Shown here: positions 33,387-41,268 of the stretch, in pieces
Layout: every line of letters starts with the position of its first letter
Position numbering within the stretch: the first letter of the stretch is position 1
Source of the DNA: Symsagittifera roscoffensis
Lineage: Eukaryota > Xenacoelomorpha > Acoela > Convolutidae
Reading direction: 5' to 3'
DNA: 64,000 nt
NCBI RefSeq assembly: GCF_963678635.1
Contig: NC_087066.1
Coordinates: 62,626,282-62,690,281 of the forward strand
Notes under the pieces: generated by a model
What the model saw: only the letters and a program-made list of their open reading frames with translations
Told to the model about the DNA's origin: nothing
The model's database searches: none
Position numbers and translations under genes: made by a program

Positions 33387-33998
33387 TTGGATCCAAAATA
33401 TTCATTTTTGAAGAATGTCAATCAAAAGCATTTGAATTTCCTCGAATTACTCTACAAGAAAAAAGAAAATATTCCGTGTGATTTCCTTATTGATGAAATA
33501 GATGTAGATTCTTACTTTTTTCACAATTTTTTGGACGTTTATGTTGTCCAAAATAGAGTTCTCCGGCTAAGTACAGGTCTCTTTAGAGAAACTTACTCAA
33601 TCAAAGAGTTTACTTTTGATTCACATATTGCGTATCAAAGCTATAAACTTACAGCTGAGTTACACTTGACTAGAAAAGAAATTTTATTTATTTTAGAAAA
33701 TTTGAAATTGATAAAAAAATCGTACGATAATATTTCAAAGACTCTTTTTATTCCATATCCAACTCCCAAATTTGTTAAAACTCCCCAGCAAAGTTCTTTA
33801 TTCCTCCATTTTTTTAAGGACTTTTAAAGTTCAAAATCTTGCATGATCAGGTTTGGTATCAGATTTCCAGAGATTTGCTTTGAAAAATTCATCAACTTTG
33901 AGTTATCATCTCAAATCTACATCAAAATTAAAGAACTTAAATATCTGCTGAAAAATCAGCAATTTGTCATCGATTATATACAAAAAATTCAGTTAACT
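33387..33998 (+). pseudogene. Accessory protein (module 1), PC4-like pattern suspected
   Basis: No recognised family. The frame 33387-33827 encodes about 146 residues from a non-ATG opening. The natural ATG at 33415 is put out of phase by one missing A compared with the copy at 46509. A TAA replaces CAA at 33825-33827, after which the same frame continues to 33998. Two strand-strand-helix patterns (...LHLTRKEILFILENL and ...FGIRFPEICFEKFINF) recall the end of the PC4 single-strand DNA-binding fold. The TGA overlaps the next ATG (TGATG). Confidence 0.5.
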
Positions 33999-34000
33999 TG

Positions 34001-34159
34001 ATGAGAAAACTTGCAGAGATGTTACTTTTATTAATTTTTCTTCTTTTGTTACTTATATCGGCAATGTTTCTTATTTTTACAGCAAACAATCTTTGGTCAT
34101 TTATTTTTGCGATTGCTTTTGTGTATATTTTTACTTATTTGGAAGACTTAAATCCTTAA
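34001..34159 (+). CDS. 52-residue double-membrane-segment protein (module 1)
   Basis: Starts at the ATG that shares its A with the preceding stop. After a charged MRKLAEM start there are two hydrophobic stretches (residues ~7-27 and ~31-46) and a short acidic tail ending in DLNP. It is likely a small integral membrane protein. Copies in modules 2 and 3 are frameshifted or stopped, so this is the only intact one. Function unknown. Confidence 0.55.
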   Translation: MRKLAEMLLLLIFLLLLLISAMFLIFTANNLWSFIFAIAFVYIFTYLEDLNP

Positions 34160-34160
34160 A

Positions 34161-34352
34161 AGGTTCCTCTGATTGGATATGACAACTTGAACAAAAATGA
34201 ACATTTTTGTGATTGGAAACGACAATGTGTAAAATGGAGCTTTGTTTCCAATTGGACACGAGTTTTCTATAAGAATTCCATAAAAGGAAATTAAAATCTG
34301 ATTGGACACGACTAAAATCCAAATAAGGAAAATCCATTCTGATTGGTTAAAC
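34161..34352 (+). promoter_or_regulatory. Array of five ATTGG (inverted CCAAT) boxes, module 1
   Basis: ATTGG occurs near 34172, 34212, 34251, 34301 and 34342, spaced 39-50 bases, several as CTGATTGG, the NF-Y consensus. The array ends ~180 bases before the ATG at 34537 and is preserved in modules 2 (47250-47440) and 3 (49240-49423). This suggests an NF-Y-type promoter. Confidence 0.6.
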
Positions 34353-34536
34353 CCACACATTCCAGTTGAAGGTACCCCTCTCTCTTAACTAAAAATCATT
34401 TTATTTTCAACTTAACTACCGTCAACTACCTCCTCTCTCAGCTCTAAATACAATAATTTCAACTCAACCACAGTCAACTTTTACCCTCTCAACTTTAAAT
34501 CTTGTTTTTAATCACTTATTCATCTTATTGCTCAAA

Positions 34537-35037
34537 ATGATCTTCTCAGTACAAAACAACAACCTTATGTTCTCGGTGGAATTTTCGGCTGATTTAGTAC
34601 AAATCCAAGTGCGAGAAACAGTTTGTGGAGTTTTTCTGGCACGAATGGACATCCCAATCCAAGTCTGGCAAATGGTGGAAGTGATGCGAAGGGATTTCAA
34701 CGATCATCATATAACGCAAGTACCTCCTACAGAGAATCAACTTGGAGAAATGCAAATGATGGAGGAAGTGGCCGAGCATGTGGGAATGAACTACCCCGAA
34801 ATTCCTGACTCTAGATATGTAGCCCAACCATTCGACGATTTCCTCTTTCCATGGGAAGAGGGATCTGTGGACAACCCAATTACCATCGAAGAGGATGAGG
34901 GGTTCTCTGAGCCAAGAACTCCAGTCAGCGAATCACCAAGACAACCACCAGTGATGGAGGCAAGACCAGCTTTGCGCTCCATTGAGAACTTGCAAAACTT
35001 TGAGAACTCAACTGCTCGACAGCTCTTTGATTTGTAA
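34537..35037 (+). CDS. Acidic accessory protein (module 1, intact)
   Basis: 166 residues from the ATG at 34537. Residues 1-55 show a PC4-like pattern: paired strands, VQIQVRE, then MDIPIQVWQMVEVM where PC4 has its GIxLxxxxW helix. The C-terminal half is acidic and Pro-rich with NPITIEEDE, a SUMO-interaction-like hydrophobic-acidic motif, and ends ARQLFDL. Three paralogues exist; this is the only one with an undisturbed frame. Proposed as a transcription or single-strand-DNA accessory factor, by inference only. Confidence 0.55.
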   Translation: MIFSVQNNNLMFSVEFSADLVQIQVRETVCGVFLARMDIPIQVWQMVEVMRRDFNDHHITQVPPTENQLGEMQMMEEVAEHVGMNYPEIPDSRYVAQPFDDFLFPWEEGSVDNPITIEEDEGFSEPRTPVSESPRQPPVMEARPALRSIENLQNFENSTARQLFDL

Positions 35038-35904
35038 ATAAATTGGCTACTGTCTTGTGCTTTGTAATTTAATTTCTTTGTATCTTATAAATTTTTTTTC
35101 AAGAGATAGGAACAAAGAGATCATAGAAAAGTTTATTAAGAAATTTCAATGGTAAAAATTTGTTAAAAATGAAACTAATTATCCATCTGTTTAATACTTT
35201 TATAGAATTTTGTTAGAAAGATGGCAAAAAAATTAAGTCAATTTTTGCAAGCATTTTAAAAACTTTACATTAATTTTTGCACCATGCAAAACTTTTCATA
35301 ATTTTTTTTACACACTTGTTTAAAAAAATCAAAGAAAATCTCGCAAATTAAGAAAAATTTCATTTAATATTTTCGCATTTTAAAGAAAACTGAAATTTTC
35401 TGAGTATTTTCTTACACATTTAATAATTAAAGAAAATGAAAATCTTTGTTTTAATTTTGATCATAAAAAAATCTCTTTTTTGCATGTATATTAATCAAAA
35501 ATATTGGAAAAACAATGTATTAAGATAGGGAATAGTACTCAAAGTCATCAATTATGAAAAACTTTTATCATTAATTTAAAAATTTTTTACAATAAAATTT
35601 TGCAGTTTTTGCATATGAATAAGAAAAAATAAGTTTGATTTTTGCATTTGTTTTCAAAAAAACCACGAAAAAACTTGCATCTAACACAAAAATTTGTTGA
35701 AAATTTTTGCACACTTGTTGAAAAAACCAAAACAGTTTTTGCATCTTGTAAAAAAGTTTAATTAAATTTTTGCAAACGTGTTGAAAAAATCAAGCCAAAA
35801 GTTGCATCTTGCGAAAAAACTCTTGATTTAAATATAAACAATTTTGACAAGATTTTTATTAACAAATATTCAATTATTAATAGAAAAATTGATACGTTCA
35901 CTAT
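35038..35904. other. AT-rich spacer between convergent genes, with internal copy of the terminal motif
   Basis: No gene. It contains degenerate T-rich repeats of the TTTTTGCA-CTTGTTGAAAAA type and, at 35515-35535, an exact copy of the Maverick terminal motif TGTATTAAGATAGGGAATAG, also kept at the same place in module 2 (48619-48639). Confidence 0.6.
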
Positions 35905-36456
35905 TTACAGTACCAAAACCATCAATAAAACAATCAACAAGTCAGTCTCATACTTTGAGTTTTGAACTTTTCGAATCCTTTCCAAAAAAGCTGATCCAAG
36001 AGTCTGAGTGGACGCAATCTTCTGAGCAGAACTGAGATAATGTCTTTTGAATTTTTTTCGCAGCAGTCGTTTCTTTGCAACACTGGGTAATTTTTCCGGT
36101 ATTCTACATTTCAAGTTGTGTTCGACTGCACGATTCAATTGATTGAAAACTTCACCTCTTGATGAAATAAAATTGAAATAAAATCTGTGTTTGTATAAAG
36201 TATATATACAGTCAACAATTTGATAAGTGAAATGATATTTATCTAATCTTTGCAAAATCTGATCGAGTGATGATCCGATTAATACTAAGTGAAATTTGCA
36301 ATTTTCCACTGGGCAGAATGATGAATGGGTAGATACACAGTAGTCTTGGGTGACAATAAATTTTTCATAAAAGTTTTCTGAGACAGAGATAAAAAGAGAT
36401 TTTGCATTGTAGTCCGAATAAAAAGTGGGATATGCTTGACACATAGCAGATGCCAT
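35905..36456 (-). CDS. Accessory protein of unknown function (module 1)
   Basis: About 183 residues from the ATG at 36456. I do not recognise the family. Visible features are a His/Cys-containing centre (DYCVSTHSSFCPVENCKFHL), a helical middle with LDKYHFTYQIVDCIYTLYKHRFYF, and a basic C-terminal stretch (KKRLLRKKFKRHYLSSAQK) that could bind nucleic acid or act in nuclear entry. Module 3 has a homologue at 50949-51455 and module 2 only its C-terminus. It is transcribed divergently from 36679 across the CArG promoter. Confidence 0.5.
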   Translation of the reverse strand: MASAMCQAYPTFYSDYNAKSLFISVSENFYEKFIVTQDYCVSTHSSFCPVENCKFHLVLIGSSLDQILQRLDKYHFTYQIVDCIYTLYKHRFYFNFISSRGEVFNQLNRAVEHNLKCRIPEKLPSVAKKRLLRKKFKRHYLSSAQKIASTQTLGSAFLERIRKVQNSKYETDLLIVLLMVLVL

Positions 36457-36535
36457 CACCGATTACTTGGTGAAAATGATTTTTATCTATATTGAATTGC
36501 TTATATAGTAGTTACATCACCTACGCACGCAATGT

Positions 36536-36593
36536 CCATATTTGGATCATCACCTACTCAGTATTCCATATAAGGTAAAAATACCCTATATGG
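36536..36593. promoter_or_regulatory. CArG boxes in a divergent promoter (module 1)
   Basis: CCATATTTGG (36536-36545) and CCATATAAGG (36566-36575) fit the SRF/MADS consensus CC(A/T)6GG; CCCTATATGG follows at 36584-36593, 18 bases on. They lie between the divergent starts at 36456 and 36679. Module 3 has the same arrangement at 51520-51565. Confidence 0.65.
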
Positions 36594-36678
36594 ATTGTAC
36601 AGTGAGTCATCTAGATTTCCTAATTTCTATAAATTTACAAATATCATTGATCAGTTGGTTCTGAATCTCAAATCAAAA

Positions 36679-37218
36679 ATGTATTCAAGAAAAGATATCC
36701 TTCCCAACTATATTGAATTTGCTAAGAACCAAAAAAGGATTGGGAGATTTTCTTGGTCCCAAAAACCCTACAACGGAAAAATTTACTTTGAACCTTGCTT
36801 CCAATTGCTAAAGAAAAATGAATCTGGACAAATCGAAAAAACTCAGCAAGTCTATCTTGGTGAAAAAGAAGGGGAAAGGATATCAGCAATACGGAATACT
36901 GTTATTCACGATGCTGAAAACCTTGGACTCGTTCCTGTATTGGAACCCTATTCTGACAAAGACTCAACCATGGAGCAGGAACTTGCGAACTGTCATGCGG
37001 TGTATGACGTAGCAACATACAAGAAGAGAAGGGTGTGTGTCACAATCAAGAAGTACAGTGTGAACAAGCCACCCTACATTCAGATTCGACTCTTCACTGC
37101 AAAGGAGAACGAAGTCTTGAAGCAAGTTGCCTATGTCAACTATACTTTGAACGAATTCAAAGAACTTGCCCAAGTCTTGGGAGATTTTATGTTTGTTGAG
37201 AACTGTAATGTTCAATAA
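36679..37218 (+). CDS. Probable double PC4-like accessory protein (module 1)
   Basis: 179 residues from the ATG at 36679, chosen because the module 3 homologue starts at the equivalent MYSRK. The C-terminal half (VCVTIKKYS, PYIQIRLFT, VNYTLNEFKELAQVL) has the strand-strand-strand-helix order of PC4-type single-stranded DNA-binding proteins. The N-terminal half (GKIYFEPCFQLL...QQVYLGEKEGERISAI) may be a second, more divergent unit. PC4 proteins bind melted DNA in transcription or replication. The assignment is by pattern only. Confidence 0.5.
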   Translation: MYSRKDILPNYIEFAKNQKRIGRFSWSQKPYNGKIYFEPCFQLLKKNESGQIEKTQQVYLGEKEGERISAIRNTVIHDAENLGLVPVLEPYSDKDSTMEQELANCHAVYDVATYKKRRVCVTIKKYSVNKPPYIQIRLFTAKENEVLKQVAYVNYTLNEFKELAQVLGDFMFVENCNVQ

Positions 37219-37308
37219 TTTTGTTGTTGAGTGAATATTATTATAGTAATGTAATTCAAATATTCATCTTCTTGAATCATTTTTTAAAACTTCTTTGAGC
37301 TGAGCAGT

Positions 37309-37698
37309 ATGAGTTGGAACATTGGTTTTTCCAGAAATCTTGTTTTAAAGCTTCAAAATAAATTGGGACTTTTTCATATCGTCTTACAAGAAAAGTCGCA
37401 AAAATTGTCACTAACAGTTTTGGAATCTCAAAATTTACCAAAATTGCAAGATTTGGATACAGAATCACAAATTTCGCAATTTGAGTGGACTTTGCATTAT
37501 GGAAGACGAAAAATTTTTCTAAGTTATCGTTCAGATATTAAAAAAATAGATATTATAGAGTATCGTAGAAAAAGAAACACTTGGAAGAACAATCAGAACT
37601 TTCAGTTGGAAAAAAAAGAGTATGATAATTTGGTTGATTTTATCCCCTCAGTTTTGTCTTATGTAGAAACATTCAAAAAAAACTTGTATCATTATTGA
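37309..37698 (+). CDS. PC4-like small protein
   Basis: 129 residues. The C-terminal two thirds follow the PC4 core: FEWTLHYGRRKIFLSYR, then KIDIIEYRRKRNTWK in place of the VDIREYY strand, then FQLEKKEYDNLVDFI as the closing strand and helix. No copy is found outside A. It probably acts on single-stranded DNA or in transcription of the element, which makes its own polymerase but depends on host RNA polymerase. Confidence 0.45.
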   Translation: MSWNIGFSRNLVLKLQNKLGLFHIVLQEKSQKLSLTVLESQNLPKLQDLDTESQISQFEWTLHYGRRKIFLSYRSDIKKIDIIEYRRKRNTWKNNQNFQLEKKEYDNLVDFIPSVLSYVETFKKNLYHY

Positions 37699-37715
37699 CG
37701 AATGCACTGTAGAAA

Positions 37716-38125
37716 ATGAACGTTCAGAAATTGAATGAAGTTCTCAGAAATTTTGATTTGATAAAGCATGATTTTTCATCAAATACAAAAAGAAAAAATT
37801 ACTTTCTTTGTACCTGTTTTGTTTTGGACCCAAACATAAATTTGAAAGAAATGGACCAAAAATTTCCTTTTGGGGGTTTAATTGGATACGGAAATTCTTG
37901 TATGGATTAATTTTTTGCAAATTCAAAAATTTTCAGACTTCATGCAATTTTACATGATGCAGCTGGATCTGTGAATTCTACTACTTATAAGGGACCTGGT
38001 TATTGTTATGTTTTACCTAGATTTCCAAGTTCTTGTTTTCTTGGTCACGTGACTGGATTAATCTTCTGTTTATATGTTAAAATTTTTGCTTCATCAGTAT
38101 ATGCATTGTTCGATTGTTAGTTATT
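37716..38125 (+). pseudogene. Unrecognised Maverick protein, split by an intron or frameshift
   Basis: The frame at 37716-37910 encodes 64 residues ending GGLIGYGNS, then GTATGG, a short AT-rich stretch and an acceptor-like TTTTCAG at 37936. Beyond it an open frame has conserved-looking LHAILHDAAG, GPGYCYVLP and FLGHVTGL up to the stop near 38120. The phases do not join cleanly, so either another donor is used or a base is missing. I do not know the family. Confidence 0.4.
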
Positions 38126-38159
38126 CTAACAAAAATTTTCAGCGAAAACAGTAAGCATC

Positions 38160-38603
38160 ATGAGTCTAGTTGTTTTGGATATTGAGTGTATTGAAAACAA
38201 AATAATTAAAGAGTTAGGAGTTTATCAAAATGGACAAACTGTGGGATATTCCTTTCTTCCTCCCAAAAAATTCAAAGCTACATCTCAGTCTGCTTGGTGT
38301 ACGAAGCATCTTCATGGAATCAATTGGAACAGTGGCCATGAAAAATATACTGAGCTTGAAAAAATATTGAAAAAACTAAAAGCTCCAGAAACGGAGTTTC
38401 TTGCAAAAGGTTATGAAAAATGTAAAATTCTGTCAGAAATTTTGGAAACAAAGGTTACAAACTTGGATGACTACGCATGTCCAAAAGTTCAGAATTTGAT
38501 TTTCAAAGATGAAGAATATGATTGGAGGTATAGCAATCACCCATTTCGTCATGCAAATACTCTTCACTGTGCAGAAAGAAAAGCATTTGCATACGGAACA
38601 TGA
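38160..38603 (+). CDS. DEDD-type exonuclease-like protein
   Basis: 147 residues. It opens with VVLDIECIENK, where D7 and E9 match the ExoI Asp-x-Glu of RNase T-fold exonucleases. Later come a KGYEK block, NLDDYACPKVQNL, and a His/Cys-rich end (HPFRHANTLHCAERKAFAYG). Similar small proteins occur in animal Mavericks and look like truncated or divergent nucleases. The missing middle Asp motif leaves activity uncertain. It might supply or replace an exonuclease function, since the polymerase of A lacks a visible ExoI. Confidence 0.55.
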   Translation: MSLVVLDIECIENKIIKELGVYQNGQTVGYSFLPPKKFKATSQSAWCTKHLHGINWNSGHEKYTELEKILKKLKAPETEFLAKGYEKCKILSEILETKVTNLDDYACPKVQNLIFKDEEYDWRYSNHPFRHANTLHCAERKAFAYGT

Positions 38604-38710
38604 ACTCGATGTTTTTTTAATAAATTGTAAATTACCTTAATAATTTTGTATTATCGTGTTTTTGAAATTTAAATGTTAGTCATTATCAATTTTTTCATTC
38701 CAGAGTTGAG

Positions 38711-38974
38711 ATGGGTGATGAATGTGACAAGCAATTAAATTTAGGAAATTTTGTTTTTGATGAGGAGAATCATGAACGAAAATCTTGGAAGTTTTTTGGA
38801 CGTACGTGTAATAGATCTCTTTTAGTGTTTATGTGCCAATTTTTTGTCATAGTTTTAATACTAGCATGTGCAATCGTTCGAATAATGTTATCCACTACAT
38901 GTGAAGAAACAACTGTTTGGGTAGCAATTTTATCAAGTACAGTCGGTTATATTTTACCTTCTCCAAAACTATGA
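38711..38974 (+). CDS. Small membrane protein upstream of the packaging ATPase
   Basis: 87 residues with an acidic N-terminus, one strong membrane segment (about 36-60) and a second hydrophobic end (VWVAILSSTVGYILPSPKL). Its stop overlaps the ATPase start as ATGA (38971-38974), so the two are probably translated from one message. Position next to the ATPase suggests a virion or packaging role; no family name is certain. Confidence 0.6.
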   Translation: MGDECDKQLNLGNFVFDEENHERKSWKFFGRTCNRSLLVFMCQFFVIVLILACAIVRIMLSTTCEETTVWVAILSSTVGYILPSPKL

Positions 38975-39837
38975 ATAAAATAATTTCTACCAAAGAACGA
39001 GTTTTTATTTCGCTAGTTGGACCGAGTGGATCTGGAAAATCACATCTTATTTTTGAGTGGTTAAAAATTGGTACATTTCAACCAAAGTTTGACAAAATTT
39101 TTTATTTTTATCAACAATATCAACCTCTTTATGGACAAATGCAAAGAAAAAACCTTAAGTTTATCCAAGGAGTTGACTTTGAACTGATTGAAAACCTTCC
39201 CAATAATAGAACAAAATACCTGTTAATATTTGATGACTCTTGTGAAAAAATTTCAAATTCTAAGCAGTTTGTAAAAGTTGCTACTGCTGGAAGACACAGG
39301 GGACTGAATACAATATATATTAAGCATAACTTGTTTCATCAAAGCAAATTGGGAAGAGATGTTGAGTTACAAAATACACATATAATCTTTTTCAAGTCAC
39401 CGAGAGATGTTTTACAAATCAATACATTAAGTCAACAACTAGGTCTAGGATCACAATTGAAAGAGTGGTATCAAGATGCAACATCTACACCTTATGGCCA
39501 TTTACTCATTGATTTAACTCCAAAAACAGTTGATTCGCTAAGATATTGCACAAACAGTGGTTCAGTTCCATCAAAGTTTTATCTACCAGCAGGAACAGAA
39601 ACTAAATTTTTGGACGATGAGCATACAATACGTCTCTATACTCCCAATATTTCAAACATTTTCCCAAAAACTTCAAAAACAATTCATCCTCCATTGTCCA
39701 AAAAGTTTCATTCAATTCCTCAGCGAATGTCTAGTAAACTTACTACGAGGCGAGCTACAGGATCTTCGAAAAAAAGACGTAGTAAAATATCGACGAGAAA
39801 TATCAGAACTCACACGAAGAAGAACTTCACTGCATAA
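38971..39837 (+). CDS. FtsK/HerA-type genome-packaging ATPase
   Basis: 288 residues from the ATG at 38971. Walker A is GPSGSGKSH (17-25); Walker B is YLLIFDDS (D88, D89); an arginine-rich sensor region (ATAGRHRGLN) follows. This is the A32-like ATPase of Mavericks, which drives DNA into capsids. The last ~40 residues are basic (KKRRSKISTRNIRTHTKK) and overlap another frame that looks like a separate small protein. No lesion is seen. Confidence 0.88.
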   Translation: MNKIISTKERVFISLVGPSGSGKSHLIFEWLKIGTFQPKFDKIFYFYQQYQPLYGQMQRKNLKFIQGVDFELIENLPNNRTKYLLIFDDSCEKISNSKQFVKVATAGRHRGLNTIYIKHNLFHQSKLGRDVELQNTHIIFFKSPRDVLQINTLSQQLGLGSQLKEWYQDATSTPYGHLLIDLTPKTVDSLRYCTNSGSVPSKFYLPAGTETKFLDDEHTIRLYTPNISNIFPKTSKTIHPPLSKKFHSIPQRMSSKLTTRRATGSSKKRRSKISTRNIRTHTKKNFTA

Positions 39838-39919
39838 AAGGAGAACTATTTTGAGCTCACCAAAAGGCTTACAATTAATATCTGTTATCACTCCTTTTGT
39901 CATTGAACGATTGACGTAG
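39557..39919 (+). CDS. Overlapping-frame small basic protein
   Basis: A frame inside the ATPase 3' end runs past the ATPase stop to a TAG at 39917-39919, one base before the next start. The conserved-looking part is roughly the last 70 residues (LRGELQDLRK..., RRRTSLHKRRTILSSPKG, then hydrophobic LISVITPFVIERL). This matches small proteins annotated in other Mavericks that end with a basic stretch, a Gly and a hydrophobic helix. The real start is unclear and may need internal initiation. Confidence 0.45.
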   Translation: MVQFHQSFIYQQEQKLNFWTMSIQYVSILPIFQTFSQKLQKQFILHCPKSFIQFLSECLVNLLRGELQDLRKKDVVKYRREISELTRRRTSLHKRRTILSSPKGLQLISVITPFVIERLT

Positions 39920-39920
39920 T

Positions 39921-40331
39921 ATGGATCAGTTTGTTCTAATTCCTTACTCAATTTATCAATCACAAAGCACACTTCCAAAAAAACCAAAATTGGAACAAAA
40001 GCAAGAAAAAGAGGAGATTGTACCAAAAAATTTTGATTCTATTTACAGTGCTGTAAATGCAAAGTTGAAAACGAGTAACAATAAGCACCTTATTGATTTA
40101 ATTTTGAACTCTCCTAGAATTAGACTAAGTCAGTCAGAAAATATCATATTAGATAATCGAGACACAAAAAAATCAATTGTAGACTTTGTGTGTGCACTAA
40201 AACGAAAAAATACCGACTTTCCCGATATTTACTTTACCATTTTGGAAGCAACTCAAATTCCACCTAAACTTGTTGCCAACAAGAATGCCAAAGCGAAAGA
40301 CAGAGGAACTTGGATCCCTTTCAAAATCTGA
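39921..40331 (+). CDS. Maverick protein of unknown function upstream of integrase
   Basis: 136 residues. It begins MDQFVLIPYSIYQSQSTLP, has a charged linker, and then a helical domain (SIYSAVNAKLKTSNNKHLIDLILNSPRIRL). The start lies two bases after the previous stop and its end overlaps integrase by 47 bases. Proteins with this start are common beside integrase in nematode and other Mavericks; the role is not known to me. Confidence 0.6.
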   Translation: MDQFVLIPYSIYQSQSTLPKKPKLEQKQEKEEIVPKNFDSIYSAVNAKLKTSNNKHLIDLILNSPRIRLSQSENIILDNRDTKKSIVDFVCALKRKNTDFPDIYFTILEATQIPPKLVANKNAKAKDRGTWIPFKI

Positions 40332-41226
40332 AAAGGTAAGTCTGAACAGATTGTATTCTAGGGGTAGAGCTGCGTACGGTTCTGTGCGAAACTTGAGTAA
40401 AGCACGCGGATTGTCAAAAAAGAAAGTAGAACAGTTTTTACAAACCAAGACATCGTATACAAAATTTGATCCCCCAATCAGACGTTTTCGAAGGCTTCAA
40501 GCCTTTTCAAAATATATAAATGAAATTTGGTGTATGGATTTGGCATTTTTGGACAAACTAGCGAGTCAAAACAAGGGAGTCAAATATTTATTGGTTGCTG
40601 TTGATGTTTTTTCGCGATTTGTCAGAGTTCAAACAATGAAAACTAAATATGCCAAAGACACTTTGCAAGCTTTCAAAAAAATGATTTCTCGAAAAAACAC
40701 TCCTGAAAAGCTTTGGGTTGATAAAGGAACGGAATATGGAGGAATTTTCAAAAAATTTTGCAAGGAAAAAAGCATTGAAGTTTACTCGACCATGAGTGAA
40801 ACAAAAGCTGCATTTGCAGAGAGAGCCATTCAATCATTAAAACACATTATTTATCGCTACATAGAAGATCATGGTGAAAATTTCATTAACAAGTTGCCGC
40901 ATTTTGTGTCTACAATGAATTGTCGCATCAATAGATCTATTGGGAAATCACCTAGAGATGTCAAGAATACTGATTTCCTCTCAATTTTGTACAATAAACC
41001 TCTAACAAGGTATAAGAAACTAAAATTCGAAGTTAGAGACAGAGTGAGAATTTCAAAGAATGATATTCCGTTCCGAAAAGGATATAAACCACAATTTACA
41101 GATGAAATTTTTGAAATTTTAGCAGTCTCTACAAAAAAGCCTCCAACATACATCATCAAAGATCTCGAAAAAGAGGAAATTCTTGGAAAATTTTATGAAA
41201 AAGAGCTTAGAAAAAGTTCTGATTAA
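40285..41226 (+). CDS. Retroviral-type (rve) integrase
   Basis: 313 residues from the ATG at 40285. The DDE triad is D85 (WCMDLAFLD), D146 (LWVDKGTEYGG) and E179 (AAFAERAIQSLK). The C-terminal domain is basic with an SH3/chromo-like pattern (RDRVRISKNDIPF...PPTYIIKDL). It cuts and joins the element ends to target DNA. The frame is intact and overlaps the upstream gene in another phase. Confidence 0.9.
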   Translation: MPKRKTEELGSLSKSEKVSLNRLYSRGRAAYGSVRNLSKARGLSKKKVEQFLQTKTSYTKFDPPIRRFRRLQAFSKYINEIWCMDLAFLDKLASQNKGVKYLLVAVDVFSRFVRVQTMKTKYAKDTLQAFKKMISRKNTPEKLWVDKGTEYGGIFKKFCKEKSIEVYSTMSETKAAFAERAIQSLKHIIYRYIEDHGENFINKLPHFVSTMNCRINRSIGKSPRDVKNTDFLSILYNKPLTRYKKLKFEVRDRVRISKNDIPFRKGYKPQFTDEIFEILAVSTKKPPTYIIKDLEKEEILGKFYEKELRKSSD

Positions 41227-41268
41227 ACGTAAATCATTTTTAAACTAAATTTTTACCGATCAGTTGTC

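Noticed and set aside
34131-34360. Two minus-strand frames also seen at 47219-47448 and 49202-49408
   Set aside because: Conserved only because the ATTGG promoter array is duplicated; no start context or protein pattern.
36679-37218. Start at 36595 giving 207 residues
   Set aside because: The added N-terminus overlaps the CArG promoter and is not shared by the module 3 homologue, which starts at the equivalent of 36679.
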